Source: Undaria pinnatifida
Lineage: Eukaryota > Sar > Phaeophyceae > Laminariales > Alariaceae
Length of the DNA: 64,000 nt
Assembly (NCBI GenBank): GCA_012845835.1
Contig: JABAKD010000014.1
Span: 1,604,501 to 1,668,500, forward strand
Reading direction: 5' to 3'
Shown: piece by piece, positions 44,845 to 54,587 of the stretch
Numbering within the stretch: position 1 is the first letter of the stretch
Layout: the number at the start of each line of letters is the position of its first letter
Made by a program: the position numbers and the translations under genes
Notes under the pieces: generated by a model
Told to the model about the DNA's origin: nothing
What the model saw: only the letters and a program-made list of their open reading frames with translations
The model's database searches: none

Positions 44845-47814
44845 ATGGCGATGTCTGCCGCTGATGCGGCTCGCGCTGCTGCGCGTGATCTCGCTCACGA
44901 GAAAAATGAAAAATCCGAAAAATCTGCTGCCTCGCGTGTCGTCACGCGTTCCATGTCCACCCCCGACGTCGTCTCTACCGATCCCCCCCTCACACCTCCC
45001 TCTACCGCGCTAGACCCACCTCTCCAGACCTCTCACTCCGACGCGGCAAACCCCGCGTCGGTTTTATCACCGGTTGTGTCCTCCCCCTCCGCCACCTCCT
45101 CTAGACCGTCCCTCCAATGCTCCCGCGAGCAGGAGGACGTGTTGGGATCTTTGGTTGACACTCTGTCGCCGACCACCATGGCCAAACTGCTGTCCGCTTT
45201 TGCAATAGCACCTACTTCCCCGGCCCAACCTACCCCGAGACAGCCCTCCAAACCGTCACCACCTACTCAGACCACAGACTCAGTAGCTGCAGACCGCCAG
45301 ATGGCAGTGGATCTCGCAGCCATCGACGCGGCAGTCGCCCGCGTCGATGACCGCGCCAAAATCCTATCCCCTGCCTCTCGAGCTGCCGCTCGCGCCAATC
45401 TCCTATGTGCCGAAGAGGCTGCCACCACGCACGACACTCAAGCACGCAGTGACGATTTCCGCGCTCTCAAACGCGCCAAAGACTTACAACGCCAGGTAGC
45501 TGCCATAAGGCTTAAACAAGCGCAGGCTGCTGAGGCCCAGCGGCTGTTAGACCTAGAACTAGCGCAAGCCACTGCGGCATGCGAGTCGGCGTCCGATGAT
45601 GCCGACCGCATCGCCCAAGCTGGCGCCGTGCGGCGGGCCGCACACTTGGACGAGGTGCGGCTGCGCCGCGATGTCGTTGCGCGCATGCCGGCGGTTTCTT
45701 CCGACTTCGTCCCTTCCGGCAAGGACGGCGGTGCCGTCGGGGCCGCTCCCCGTCGCGGTGCTGCCGCCGACGGGGGCGGGTCGGCCACCGTGGGTGCGGC
45801 GGACCACTCTCGTCGAGGGGACCCCCCCCTTCCCCCCGGTGTCCCCGCTTCGTTTGCCCAGTATCCGGTGTCGTATTATCCGGATATGGCGCATTTGTTT
45901 CGCCGACCGGGAGCGTGCGAGGGTGCCGTAGAACCACCGCGTCCCGTCGTTTCGCCTCGCCCACCCAGCCCCGCCGACTCGCCTACCCCACCCCTCGATG
46001 CTGTTGAGCGCAGCTTCGCCGCCATGCGTGTCGAGCCAGCGGCACAGCACGATGGGCCAGCCCCGGGTACCTACGGCGCCACCGCCTACACCACCGTACG
46101 CCACTCCACCGGTTTCACGCCTCACCATCATCACTACGAGCACCCCTCCTCCGTGCCGACGGCCGCCTCGCCGCCACCGCGGGGTTATGCGCGCGCTTCG
46201 GCCGCGCCTGCGGGGTCAGCGGCATACCAGCCGCCGCCACACCCGCGGCCGTTTGTCTCCGGGGGCACATCTCCGCGACGGCAGCCGTCTGCGACGCCGC
46301 CGCCCCCTCCGCGACATAAATTTCACCATCAGCAGCACCTCCAACACCTTCCGCCGCAACATCACCAGCAGCACCCTCCACCGCCGCAGCTTCAACACCA
46401 GCCTCGCCTTTACCAACCACATCTGCCGGGGCGACCGGGGCATTACAGCTCGGCAGCGCAACCACCGACGATGCCGCCGGCGCCGGTACATCAGCAACAC
46501 CACCATCGACACGGCCACTACATCTCCGGCGCTCCACCTCCGCCACCGCCGCCACCACCGGTACAACATCATCAGCCCGGCTTCTACGGCTCTGGGGCGC
46601 CGCCGCCGCCGACGGTCGGCGCCGACGGTTCCGGCGCACCCCACGACCCGGGGGCGCAGTTTCCCCCCCTGCCAACTGTGTCGAGCGCTGCTGCCGCCCA
46701 GGTACAGTTTGCTTTGTTGAGGTTCGATTTAAAATTTGTCGCTCCTCTTCCAACTATACCCCTAGCCGACACACATAGTTTGGTCCAATTTGTCGTACTT
46801 ATCAACGGTCTAAGACAGTCTGTTGAGTCTATCCGGGAACAAGTCGGCGATACCGATGTACGCTGGCACACTAAATGGACAGCTCCGTTACAGCGATTAG
46901 TTATGGCATCTCTACGTAAGGATGTTGAGGATAGGAGTAGGATCGAAAATTTTATTTCTAATTGCTTCCTCGACGTCAACTCTAAGTTGGCGTCAGGCAT
47001 GTCGGGGCCCGACGCTTTCGAGTATTTGATCGCCGAGTTCGCCCAACAGTTCTCTGCCATTGACCCATCGCAAGTGCCTGTCATGCTAGCACAATTTCAT
47101 GTAGAGGAAGGCACTCCTTTTAAAGAATGGCTTATTGCCATCAAACTTGTTGTTGTAGGCTCTATGAACATGGGTGCTTTCAGTCCTGGTCTGGCTGTTG
47201 TTTTGGGCAATCTTAAAGCTTGCCTCTCTAGCCAATATCCTACCATCTTGTTATTTTTTGGCTTAGCTTTAGACCGGTCGTACAACTCTCTCGGAGAAGT
47301 CTGGGCAATTTTCGATACAGCCAAGGATAACATGACTGGCGCCAAACGAGCCACTCATGTTTCCGTGTCGCCGCCTGTACCTTCCTTTCAAAAATACAGC
47401 CGACACAGCAAACCACGCGTCATGTCAGTCTCCACCAACCGCTACTTGCCCATCATGGACAATGCGCACGAGGTGGAGTTTGACGACGAATCCGAGTGGA
47501 CCCGCATCTACTCCGTAGCTCAACATCCGACGCGTTCAAAAACCCCGCGTCTTTTTAAGCACGATTTTGAATCCGCCGAATCTCGTGAAGGTCGCATGCG
47601 TGTTGGCAGCGCATGCATTAACTGCGCCGGTGACGACCACTTCCTCCGTGATTGCACCCGCGAATACATCAACCACTATGGCCTTTTCTCTGACGAGTTT
47701 GGTGCAGGTACGCCCGCAGAAGTCCGCGATCGTTGGGTGTACACGCGCGGCAGAATTAAAAATAAATTCCTTCAATCCCGCGCTAAACATAATAAGGGTA
47801 ATCCAACCCCGTAG
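44845..47814 (+). CDS. gag: gag polyprotein (ORF1)
   Basis: 989 codons, opening at the first ATG after the LTR (34 nt downstream) and ending in UAG. Residues 1-150 are Ser/Thr/Pro-rich; 150-270 are Ala/Arg/Glu-rich and probably coiled coil; 320-620 are strongly Pro/His-rich (PPPP, HHHH, HQQH runs); 623-860 look like a retroelement capsid region (LINGLRQSVESIREQ, FEYLIAEFAQQFSAIDPSQV); residues 924-937 are a CCHC zinc knuckle (CINCAGDDHFLRDC). It assembles the particle and packages RNA. It is much longer than a typical Ty3 Gag (300-500 aa) because of the N-terminal half. The frame continues past the UAG into pol. Confidence 0.92.
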   Translation: MAMSAADAARAAARDLAHEKNEKSEKSAASRVVTRSMSTPDVVSTDPPLTPPSTALDPPLQTSHSDAANPASVLSPVVSSPSATSSRPSLQCSREQEDVLGSLVDTLSPTTMAKLLSAFAIAPTSPAQPTPRQPSKPSPPTQTTDSVAADRQMAVDLAAIDAAVARVDDRAKILSPASRAAARANLLCAEEAATTHDTQARSDDFRALKRAKDLQRQVAAIRLKQAQAAEAQRLLDLELAQATAACESASDDADRIAQAGAVRRAAHLDEVRLRRDVVARMPAVSSDFVPSGKDGGAVGAAPRRGAAADGGGSATVGAADHSRRGDPPLPPGVPASFAQYPVSYYPDMAHLFRRPGACEGAVEPPRPVVSPRPPSPADSPTPPLDAVERSFAAMRVEPAAQHDGPAPGTYGATAYTTVRHSTGFTPHHHHYEHPSSVPTAASPPPRGYARASAAPAGSAAYQPPPHPRPFVSGGTSPRRQPSATPPPPPRHKFHHQQHLQHLPPQHHQQHPPPPQLQHQPRLYQPHLPGRPGHYSSAAQPPTMPPAPVHQQHHHRHGHYISGAPPPPPPPPPVQHHQPGFYGSGAPPPPTVGADGSGAPHDPGAQFPPLPTVSSAAAAQVQFALLRFDLKFVAPLPTIPLADTHSLVQFVVLINGLRQSVESIREQVGDTDVRWHTKWTAPLQRLVMASLRKDVEDRSRIENFISNCFLDVNSKLASGMSGPDAFEYLIAEFAQQFSAIDPSQVPVMLAQFHVEEGTPFKEWLIAIKLVVVGSMNMGAFSPGLAVVLGNLKACLSSQYPTILLFFGLALDRSYNSLGEVWAIFDTAKDNMTGAKRATHVSVSPPVPSFQKYSRHSKPRVMSVSTNRYLPIMDNAHEVEFDDESEWTRIYSVAQHPTRSKTPRLFKHDFESAESREGRMRVGSACINCAGDDHFLRDCTREYINHYGLFSDEFGAGTPAEVRDRWVYTRGRIKNKFLQSRAKHNKGNPTP

Positions 47815-47847
47815 GAGGCCAGCGACGCAGGGCGCCGACCTGCGCCG
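47812..47847 (+). promoter_or_regulatory. in-frame UAG and downstream hairpin between gag and pol
   Basis: Gag ends CCG-UAG-GAG; with the UAG read as sense, the same frame runs 11 more codons into the pol ATG at 47848 with no other stop. A GGCGC stem (47831-47835) pairs with GCGCC (47842-47846) across CGACCT, starting 17 nt after the stop. Gag-pol by stop readthrough is known in some retroviruses and rare in Ty3 elements, which usually use frameshift or one ORF. Reinitiation at 47848 is the alternative. Confidence 0.6.
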
Positions 47848-50800
47848 ATGGCACCTTCGGTAGTATTATCTTGCGATAATACAGATGACTGTGCGACGGC
47901 GGGTCCGTCCCCCGCCGTTCCTTGTTTGCCTGCCGATTCCTATAGCGTAGATTACACCGATCGTGAATTATCGTGTTGCCCCCCTCAATCGGGACAGCAC
48001 TTAAGTGACACGACCTCGTGCGACGGAAAAATTCAGACGTCCACGCCTGCCACGCTAAAAACGTCTGTAACTAGAGTGTCACGTTCCGTTGTACAGCAGG
48101 AAGCCGGCGAAAATAGATTTCATGACCTGGCTTCGCCACCAGCTTCACGAGTTTGTGCGAATCAGTCGCATCTTACTCCCCAGTTATCTGAAGAAATATA
48201 TTCAGTAGGAGACATGGAAAATCTCCGGTCGTTTGATCACACGACCCACTCAGGCGCTTTAGGCAGTGCGAATACTTGTAGTAAACGAGGTTCGCCCATT
48301 GCGTCTCCCCGTTTCCAGGGTAGGAAACCTGGTACCCGTGGCAAGGTATCTCGTTTTGGTGAGCTACAGCTAGGTGTTGGTTATGGCAGCATATCAAGAT
48401 ACTGTAGTGTTGCACCCGCAGTTCCCACCGTGTTACCGACGATTGCAGAAGAGGCGATCCCGATTTCACCCACTTTTTCAGCGCCGGCTGACCCCGCCCC
48501 ATCGCCGGTGCCACCTGTGCTGTCGCTCCAGCAACGCACGCACATCCATTCTATCGATAGTGGTAGCTCCGTCCCGCCTCTATCGATCGTTTCAGAAAAT
48601 AAGATGTATCTACCCGTCTGGCAGGTGTCGCATCTAGAACATGACGACCCCTCTGACACTAAAATAGTTGTGCCTGATTTTTTGTCTGAATTTCAACATT
48701 TTCGGGGAGGGGAGATCAAAGTCAAACCTTCTCGCCAAACAACCCATGTCCGAGTACACGCCGGGGCTCACGCTAGACGCACATACCCCGGCATCGCTCT
48801 TATTGACACGGGTTCCCCACAGTCTTTTGTTTCTTGTTCATTTTTTGAAAACATGATTTCAGCGGGTGCCGCCTCCCTGTCTGGTGTGCAATACGTATCT
48901 GAACGCAAATGGTCAGGATTTAATGGTACCCCTTTGAGCACCGGCAAAATCATCCGGTTAAATGTGCAGTGTTTTGCTTCGTTTTGGGTTCCCACCGTCC
49001 AACTAGCTGTCAACGCCTATATCGTACCAGATGGCGCCATGGCGCATAATATTCTTTTAGGCACAGATAGTTGGGCACGCTTTCCAGTACGTGAGTATGT
49101 GGACGTAGGAGAAAATGAAACTATTTTAACCTTGCGTACCACGCAACATGAAAACCGTTGTGCTGACACTGTGTCATCTGCCGCGCAGCGTATGACGGCT
49201 TACACAGAATGCGTTTTCCAAACAGGACAGGAACACAGATTAATTTTCGGTCATGACACCCCAGTTAGTTACAGTCGTGATCATAGATATTGGATAGCAG
49301 TAAACATTGTTACATCGACCAGAGGTTGTCAAGTTTCCACTGGTTTGTACTATGCTAGGCTCCGCGAAGAGTGGAGCCCGTCTGAAATTGTGGTTGATGC
49401 AAGTGGATGTCAACTACCGCTAACCCCCCTTGTAGATAGTAGTTTAGTACCTGGTGACACGTTGAGTACCAGTGTTGTCTCTTTGGTAAAAATTAATTGG
49501 GACGATGTTTCCGTGAAACCTGAGCCGCAGCCCAAAACCGCCGGTTTCTCGTCGCCCGACCCCGGTAACATCTCTTGCGTCCAGTCGCAAGTAAAAGATA
49601 CCCCGTCCCGAAAATCACCACCCCCGTCCATGACAGTCAACATGTCTGAGGACCAACAATCCGCGTTCCTCAAATTATGGGACAAAATTCCGCCCCATTT
49701 GCATGATATTAATTTCGGCATTAACCACGCCGAGTGGGGTGCTGTAGAAATAGCTCAACTAGCTGATGTTTTATTGCAATACGAACATAGGTTCTCCCGC
49801 GACAAAACCGATCTGGGCCACTGCACGGCACTTCCTTTCCGCATCGAGTTGAAGCCAGGCACGCGCCCGATCAAACAACGGCCGTACCGACGTAATCCGG
49901 CCATCAACGCAAAAGTTCAGATAGAAATTGATAAGCTGTTAGCTGCAGGTGTTCTGCGCAAATCGAACTCTAACTGGGCTTCGCCCCTTGTGGTGGTTAT
50001 GAAAAAAGACGGTAACATCCGTTTGACTTGTAACTATCAGCGATTAAATGACGCGACGATAATTCCCGTATTACCGCTGCCGTCTATCGACGAACTGCTC
50101 GACTCGTTGGGTGGTTCCACCGTATTTTCTGTTTTAGATTTAGCTAGTGGATTTTTCCAGGCCGCGATAGAGCCTGATAGTATTCCTTTAACAGCGGTAT
50201 GCACACAAACTGGTTTGTATGAGTGGTTACGTATGCCTATGGGTACCAGCGGTAGCCCTGGGTGTTTCCAGCGCCTAATGACTCAAGTATGTGAAGGTTT
50301 GCAACGCGTACAGTTATACCTCGACGACATTGTGGTGCATTCCAAATCTGCTTCGCACCACGTCACCGATTTACGTGGATTTTTCGCTAGATTGACCGAG
50401 TATAATTTGAAGTTAGCACCGAAAAAGGCGCACATCGGCGCCCCTGAAGTTCAATTCCTTGGTCATTTAGTAACGCCTTTCGGTGTAAGCCCGGACCCGA
50501 AAAAAATCGACGCGATGTTGAAAATGCCTATGCCTTCCACAAAAGGAGAGCTGCGTTCATTGTTGGGTAGTGTTTCATACTTGCGGAAATTTTTGCCTGG
50601 GTTGTCCACGTCGATTAAGGATCTGCATGCTTTGTTGTGTAAAGATGTACGCTTCGAGTTTACCGATCACCATGCTGCGATCACGAAGAAAGTTTTACAA
50701 CAATTAGTCAGCTCTGAGGTGTTGGCGTTTCCGGACTATGACGCCGCTATCGACGGCACCCGGAAGTTTCAGTTGGTTACCGATGCATCGAAAGAAGGTT

Positions 50801-53673
50801 TTGGTGCGGTGCTCGAGCAAAAACAAGTAGATGGAAAAACTCGGCCTTTAGTTTATATTAGTCGTACCACCCTCCCTAACGAAAAAAACTGGGACACTTC
50901 CGATTTAGAGTGCGGTGCTTTAGTTTGGGCTATTAAGAAATTACGCGTTTTTCTGTACGGAATTCCGTTTGAAGCGTATACCGATCACCAGCCATTATTG
51001 TCATTTATTACTATGGGTGAAAAGAAACCTCGCGTTCACCGTATGTGTAACATTCTTAAAGCGTACCAGTTTTCGTTAGGTTATCGACCGGGTAAACACA
51101 ATCAAGTAGCAGATGCGTTATCGCGCCTACCGTTGCCTGCCACAGCGGATGATTTTGGTAAATGTCGACTCATCGAGCCGGGAGATGTTGAGGTTTATTT
51201 TATAGGTGCGAGCGGTGTTCACAACGCACGGTTTCTGAGCGACAAATCAGCGAGCGACAACCCCGAAGTCCAAGTTGCTAACATCGTGCCGTTTCCGTCT
51301 AATTGTCCTTTAGTGTCGTCGTGCCAACCGACGACAGACGATGTAGCCGAACGATTATGGTTCACCGTGCAAAATGAGTTGCCCCGCGTTCCCGAATATA
51401 GTGCGATGTCACACACCGCCAGCTCGGAAATAGTTGATTGTGCCCGTGTTGAGCGCGATGTACTGAGCGGTCAGTTAGAGCCGGGAGTGGTTTTATACGG
51501 TTCTCCGTTAGTTGCGAGTACCAACGTGCGAGCAAACCTTGTTGCCGCTACCGATGAGTGCCGCCTGGCACCCATTAACCCTCCCGCCCCTATGCATACC
51601 GCCAGCGATGTTTCCGACCCCTCGGTTACGCCCGCAGCCGACGCCGACGCGAACGGCTCCTCATCCGTTGCAGCCGACCCACTAGCTGCAGCGCATCGTT
51701 TTGGTGAGACTTTGTGCCAACGCCGCGACGTTGAGTGGGCTTCCGCTCAGCAAGAAGATCCCCTTGCCCGCGCCTCAATCCGGTATGTGCAACATGAGAC
51801 TGACGGGTCGACAGAGACGTTTTCGATGTCCGAACTAGAACATAGTAAATTTGATATCCAACAGGTTAAACGAATAGCTAGTCAAGGTGCCCTGTTAGAG
51901 CTGTCTACCGGCGCCGTCCTGCTTGTAAAACGCGAAACAACACCGCCCGCCCGCCGCCCCGCGCGAGTTAGTGGTAAGTTCGAGCGTTTATTAGGTGATG
52001 AAAATACACGCGTCTATGTTCCGTTTTTGTTACGCCCTTGGGCATTAGATTCCGTACACAAAGAAGGCTTCCATCTAGGTGAAAACGTCACGTTGGCATC
52101 GGCCGAACGATATTATTGGTGGATCGGCATGTCCGCGAGTGTGAAATGGTGGATCCGTCATTGTATTGTTTGTCAAGCCGCGAAATCTTCCCGCCGAGCG
52201 CCGCGTTGGCCGTTGATTTCACTCCCGCTTCCATCTTCGCCCGGGGAGATGGTATCGTTCGATATATTAGGGCCTCTGCCAAAAACAAAGAACGGCAATA
52301 AGTATATCCTTTTAATTGTAGACCTATTTAGTCGTCATGCAGAACCATACGCCCTATCAGCAGAAGAAAAGACAGCTAAAGGTTGTGCTAATAAACTAGC
52401 AAACGAGTATGTTACGAGATGGGGATGCCCGAAGTTATTGCTTTCCGATAGAGGAGCGGAGTTTACGGCACAGGTAGCAAAACAGGTGTATGAAATTTTA
52501 GGTTCAAAGAAACGACTTACCAGCTCTTTCCATCCACATACAAACGGTTGTGTCGAAAGGTTGAATCATACAGTATGCCAAATGTTATCGCATGTCGTAA
52601 GCTCGAGACAAAATGATTGGGATGAATATTTACTACAAGTGGTTTATGCGCACAACAACCATATCAGCAGAGCCACGGGACTTGCACCCAACGAAGTACA
52701 CATCGGTAGATACCCTCGATTACCTATGACTTTGTTGTCTTCACAAAAGCAAATAAGAGGAGTACAGAGTTTAAAGCAAGATGAGCTAGATTACTTACAA
52801 CTAATGAGAAATAAACAACGCGAAGCGTTTGAATTGGTGCGAGAAAGCGATCGCATGACCAAGGAAAAACATCGCCAGAATAACGCGAAAATTGACGATA
52901 TAATGCACAAACGCCCCGTGTATGAGGTTGGTCAATGGGTGTGGGTGTACGACGAACAACATACTTTAGCAACCGCAACTGGTCAGAGAGCGTTAGATAA
53001 AGAAGCCATAGAACAACGCATAAAAGCGAAATTAGCGAATAAGTGGACAGGGCCGTACAAGATATTAGGAGTAGGACCATGTAGAGTAGGCCAACGATTC
53101 GTAGGACCCAAGTTGTTATACTTAGACATGCCTTTCCAGAATATGGCAAACCCACGAGTATCTGTGCTTCGTTGTAAACGCTGCTTCCACCCTCACGAGA
53201 AAGGAAATAAACCTCGTTTCCTGCCCTGGCAATTGAGTTCATACGTTTTGAACAAATTTTCGGAGTTAGCACCGCCTTTCTACCTAACAACTGACGACGT
53301 AGACATTGAGCTGGACTCACAACGTGCCAAACCGTTAAAAATAAAAGCTCATCGTTTAAACCGAGGACCGGGAGGAACTCTTAACGTTCAGTTCGAAACC
53401 GTATGGAGAGGACACGAAACCTCGACCTGGGAGCACGAATCAAGTATGGCACAGTATGACGGAGACATAGTGAGAAAGTATTGGTGTAGCGATGAGATCA
53501 ACCAAGTGGGAGCTGACAATCGGCGTTACCGAACTTACCAACGCCTTGCCGCCCTCCGTGCTGACGCCCGCTCTCATGGCTCTGTATTTTGCCCCAAAGG
53601 TTATGGATTAGCTGAAAACATCAGGAACGGGCCAAAGTTGCTGACGGAAGACATGAAGGATTCCCATATATAA
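47848..53673 (+). CDS. pol: pol polyprotein (ORF2): protease, RT, RNase H, integrase, chromodomain
   Basis: 1941 residues from the ATG. Residues 1-300 unassigned. Protease: ALIDTGSPQSFVS, catalytic D320. RT: about 662-870, with LTCNYQRLND, LDLASGFFQAAI and YLDD at 824-827. RNase H: VTDASKEGFGAVL (D979), YTDHQPLL, HNQVADALSR. Integrase: HHCC zinc region from H1404 (HxxxFH ... CIVC), then D1472, D1534 and E1570 (D-x61-D-x35-E), then a GPY/F-type KWTGPYKILG. C-terminus: about 1830-1885 has FETVWRGHETSTWEHESS, a chromodomain-like W-x-G-H-x-x-x-T-W-E. All catalytic residues are present. It copies the RNA and integrates the cDNA; the chromodomain would steer it to modified histones. Stop UAA. Confidence 0.96.
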   Translation: MAPSVVLSCDNTDDCATAGPSPAVPCLPADSYSVDYTDRELSCCPPQSGQHLSDTTSCDGKIQTSTPATLKTSVTRVSRSVVQQEAGENRFHDLASPPASRVCANQSHLTPQLSEEIYSVGDMENLRSFDHTTHSGALGSANTCSKRGSPIASPRFQGRKPGTRGKVSRFGELQLGVGYGSISRYCSVAPAVPTVLPTIAEEAIPISPTFSAPADPAPSPVPPVLSLQQRTHIHSIDSGSSVPPLSIVSENKMYLPVWQVSHLEHDDPSDTKIVVPDFLSEFQHFRGGEIKVKPSRQTTHVRVHAGAHARRTYPGIALIDTGSPQSFVSCSFFENMISAGAASLSGVQYVSERKWSGFNGTPLSTGKIIRLNVQCFASFWVPTVQLAVNAYIVPDGAMAHNILLGTDSWARFPVREYVDVGENETILTLRTTQHENRCADTVSSAAQRMTAYTECVFQTGQEHRLIFGHDTPVSYSRDHRYWIAVNIVTSTRGCQVSTGLYYARLREEWSPSEIVVDASGCQLPLTPLVDSSLVPGDTLSTSVVSLVKINWDDVSVKPEPQPKTAGFSSPDPGNISCVQSQVKDTPSRKSPPPSMTVNMSEDQQSAFLKLWDKIPPHLHDINFGINHAEWGAVEIAQLADVLLQYEHRFSRDKTDLGHCTALPFRIELKPGTRPIKQRPYRRNPAINAKVQIEIDKLLAAGVLRKSNSNWASPLVVVMKKDGNIRLTCNYQRLNDATIIPVLPLPSIDELLDSLGGSTVFSVLDLASGFFQAAIEPDSIPLTAVCTQTGLYEWLRMPMGTSGSPGCFQRLMTQVCEGLQRVQLYLDDIVVHSKSASHHVTDLRGFFARLTEYNLKLAPKKAHIGAPEVQFLGHLVTPFGVSPDPKKIDAMLKMPMPSTKGELRSLLGSVSYLRKFLPGLSTSIKDLHALLCKDVRFEFTDHHAAITKKVLQQLVSSEVLAFPDYDAAIDGTRKFQLVTDASKEGFGAVLEQKQVDGKTRPLVYISRTTLPNEKNWDTSDLECGALVWAIKKLRVFLYGIPFEAYTDHQPLLSFITMGEKKPRVHRMCNILKAYQFSLGYRPGKHNQVADALSRLPLPATADDFGKCRLIEPGDVEVYFIGASGVHNARFLSDKSASDNPEVQVANIVPFPSNCPLVSSCQPTTDDVAERLWFTVQNELPRVPEYSAMSHTASSEIVDCARVERDVLSGQLEPGVVLYGSPLVASTNVRANLVAATDECRLAPINPPAPMHTASDVSDPSVTPAADADANGSSSVAADPLAAAHRFGETLCQRRDVEWASAQQEDPLARASIRYVQHETDGSTETFSMSELEHSKFDIQQVKRIASQGALLELSTGAVLLVKRETTPPARRPARVSGKFERLLGDENTRVYVPFLLRPWALDSVHKEGFHLGENVTLASAERYYWWIGMSASVKWWIRHCIVCQAAKSSRRAPRWPLISLPLPSSPGEMVSFDILGPLPKTKNGNKYILLIVDLFSRHAEPYALSAEEKTAKGCANKLANEYVTRWGCPKLLLSDRGAEFTAQVAKQVYEILGSKKRLTSSFHPHTNGCVERLNHTVCQMLSHVVSSRQNDWDEYLLQVVYAHNNHISRATGLAPNEVHIGRYPRLPMTLLSSQKQIRGVQSLKQDELDYLQLMRNKQREAFELVRESDRMTKEKHRQNNAKIDDIMHKRPVYEVGQWVWVYDEQHTLATATGQRALDKEAIEQRIKAKLANKWTGPYKILGVGPCRVGQRFVGPKLLYLDMPFQNMANPRVSVLRCKRCFHPHEKGNKPRFLPWQLSSYVLNKFSELAPPFYLTTDDVDIELDSQRAKPLKIKAHRLNRGPGGTLNVQFETVWRGHETSTWEHESSMAQYDGDIVRKYWCSDEINQVGADNRRYRTYQRLAALRADARSHGSVFCPKGYGLAENIRNGPKLLTEDMKDSHI

Positions 53674-53679
53674 TTCAAA

Positions 53680-53895
53680 ATGGCCACAGAAGGATGGCAA
53701 CTGGGAATAATTCAGGACGTCGACACAGGCAGCAACGTCCGGCTGCCTTACACCGTCAACTTTTTGGATTTAGAACAACGATTCAATGTAGCATTATGGG
53801 AAGGGAATTACACGGTAGATCTGAAAGCCCCGCCTTCGTCGTGGTGTTTCCAAATGTTTGGTAGGACGAAGAGCGTAAAGCGGAGGATGGTATAG
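53680..53895 (+). CDS. small ORF3, in frame with pol, Tudor-like
   Basis: 71 codons starting 6 nt after the pol UAA and in the same frame, so one stop separates it from pol. EGWQLGIIQDVDTG, LPYTVNFLDLEQ and VALWEGNYTVD follow a Tudor/SH3-barrel rhythm (W-x-x-G-x-(I/V), Y-x-V-x-F-x-D, L-x(4)-Y). It could be a separate accessory protein made by reinitiation or readthrough, or a pol tail cut off by a recent stop. No database match could be tested. Confidence 0.5.
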   Translation: MATEGWQLGIIQDVDTGSNVRLPYTVNFLDLEQRFNVALWEGNYTVDLKAPPSSWCFQMFGRTKSVKRRMV

Positions 53896-54587
53896 TCGGG
53901 GAGAGGATAATGGGTAGCGTACTCACCTACGGTTGACAGGATGTTTACCTAACTGTATGGGTTACATCCTGGGAGGGCCGAAGATTCAAGTATGGATGTT
54001 TGGAAACGATTTAACAGCATCATTAGTTTTTGTTGGAGATATCGTTTCAGGAAAGGGATAGTTTGATTGTTTTAGGACGACTGAGTCAGCATTGACAAGA
54101 GTTTATCGAGCAATCGTCCGGGGAGAGTGAAGCCTGAAAACAGTACATCAACGCGCCCCCATTTTCACGTTGAAGCTATTGGGCTGGGATAGTTACATTG
54201 TTTGGGATTGATACAGAACCTTTCCCCCCCTTTTCCTGATTGCACCAAAGTAAGGTCCTGGAGGAAAATGGGTTTGAGTGTTTGAGTTTCATTAAAAGTT
54301 ACCTGGTGAGAAATTCGGTTGTATCGAAGCCTAGAGGAGTTGCCGGGTTGCTACCCCACGCTACTTTGAGGGGCATGGGCGAGTAAGGCAGCGCTCGTGT
54401 AACACCTGGTTGGTTCTCGGTCACCGCGCACAGCACAAGATTAGTTGATTAACTAAGAGATCATTAAAATGGTAGAAGGACTCCATTGTATTTTTTTTGG
54501 TTGATTGGGACGACTTCTTACTTTTCCGGAATATGCTTTTGAGTTAGTGAAACCACAGATTCCCTACTAAAAAGCAGGATGGGCCAA
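53896..54587 (+). other. 3' non-coding region of the Ty3 element with purine tract
   Basis: 692 bp without a convincing ORF. It ends AAAAAGCAGGATGGGCCAA directly before the 3' LTR; AAAAAGCAGGATGGG is the likely polypurine tract, weakened by one C and the CC before AA. Confidence 0.55.

Noticed and set aside
45438-46753. Long antisense and alternate-frame ORFs across gag (150-240 codons)
   Set aside because: GC-rich, Pro/Ala/Arg composition mirrors the gag codons; gag has the capsid and zinc knuckle in its own frame.
52724-53320. 198-codon antisense ORF over the integrase
   Set aside because: Shadow of the intact pol frame; no recognisable domain.
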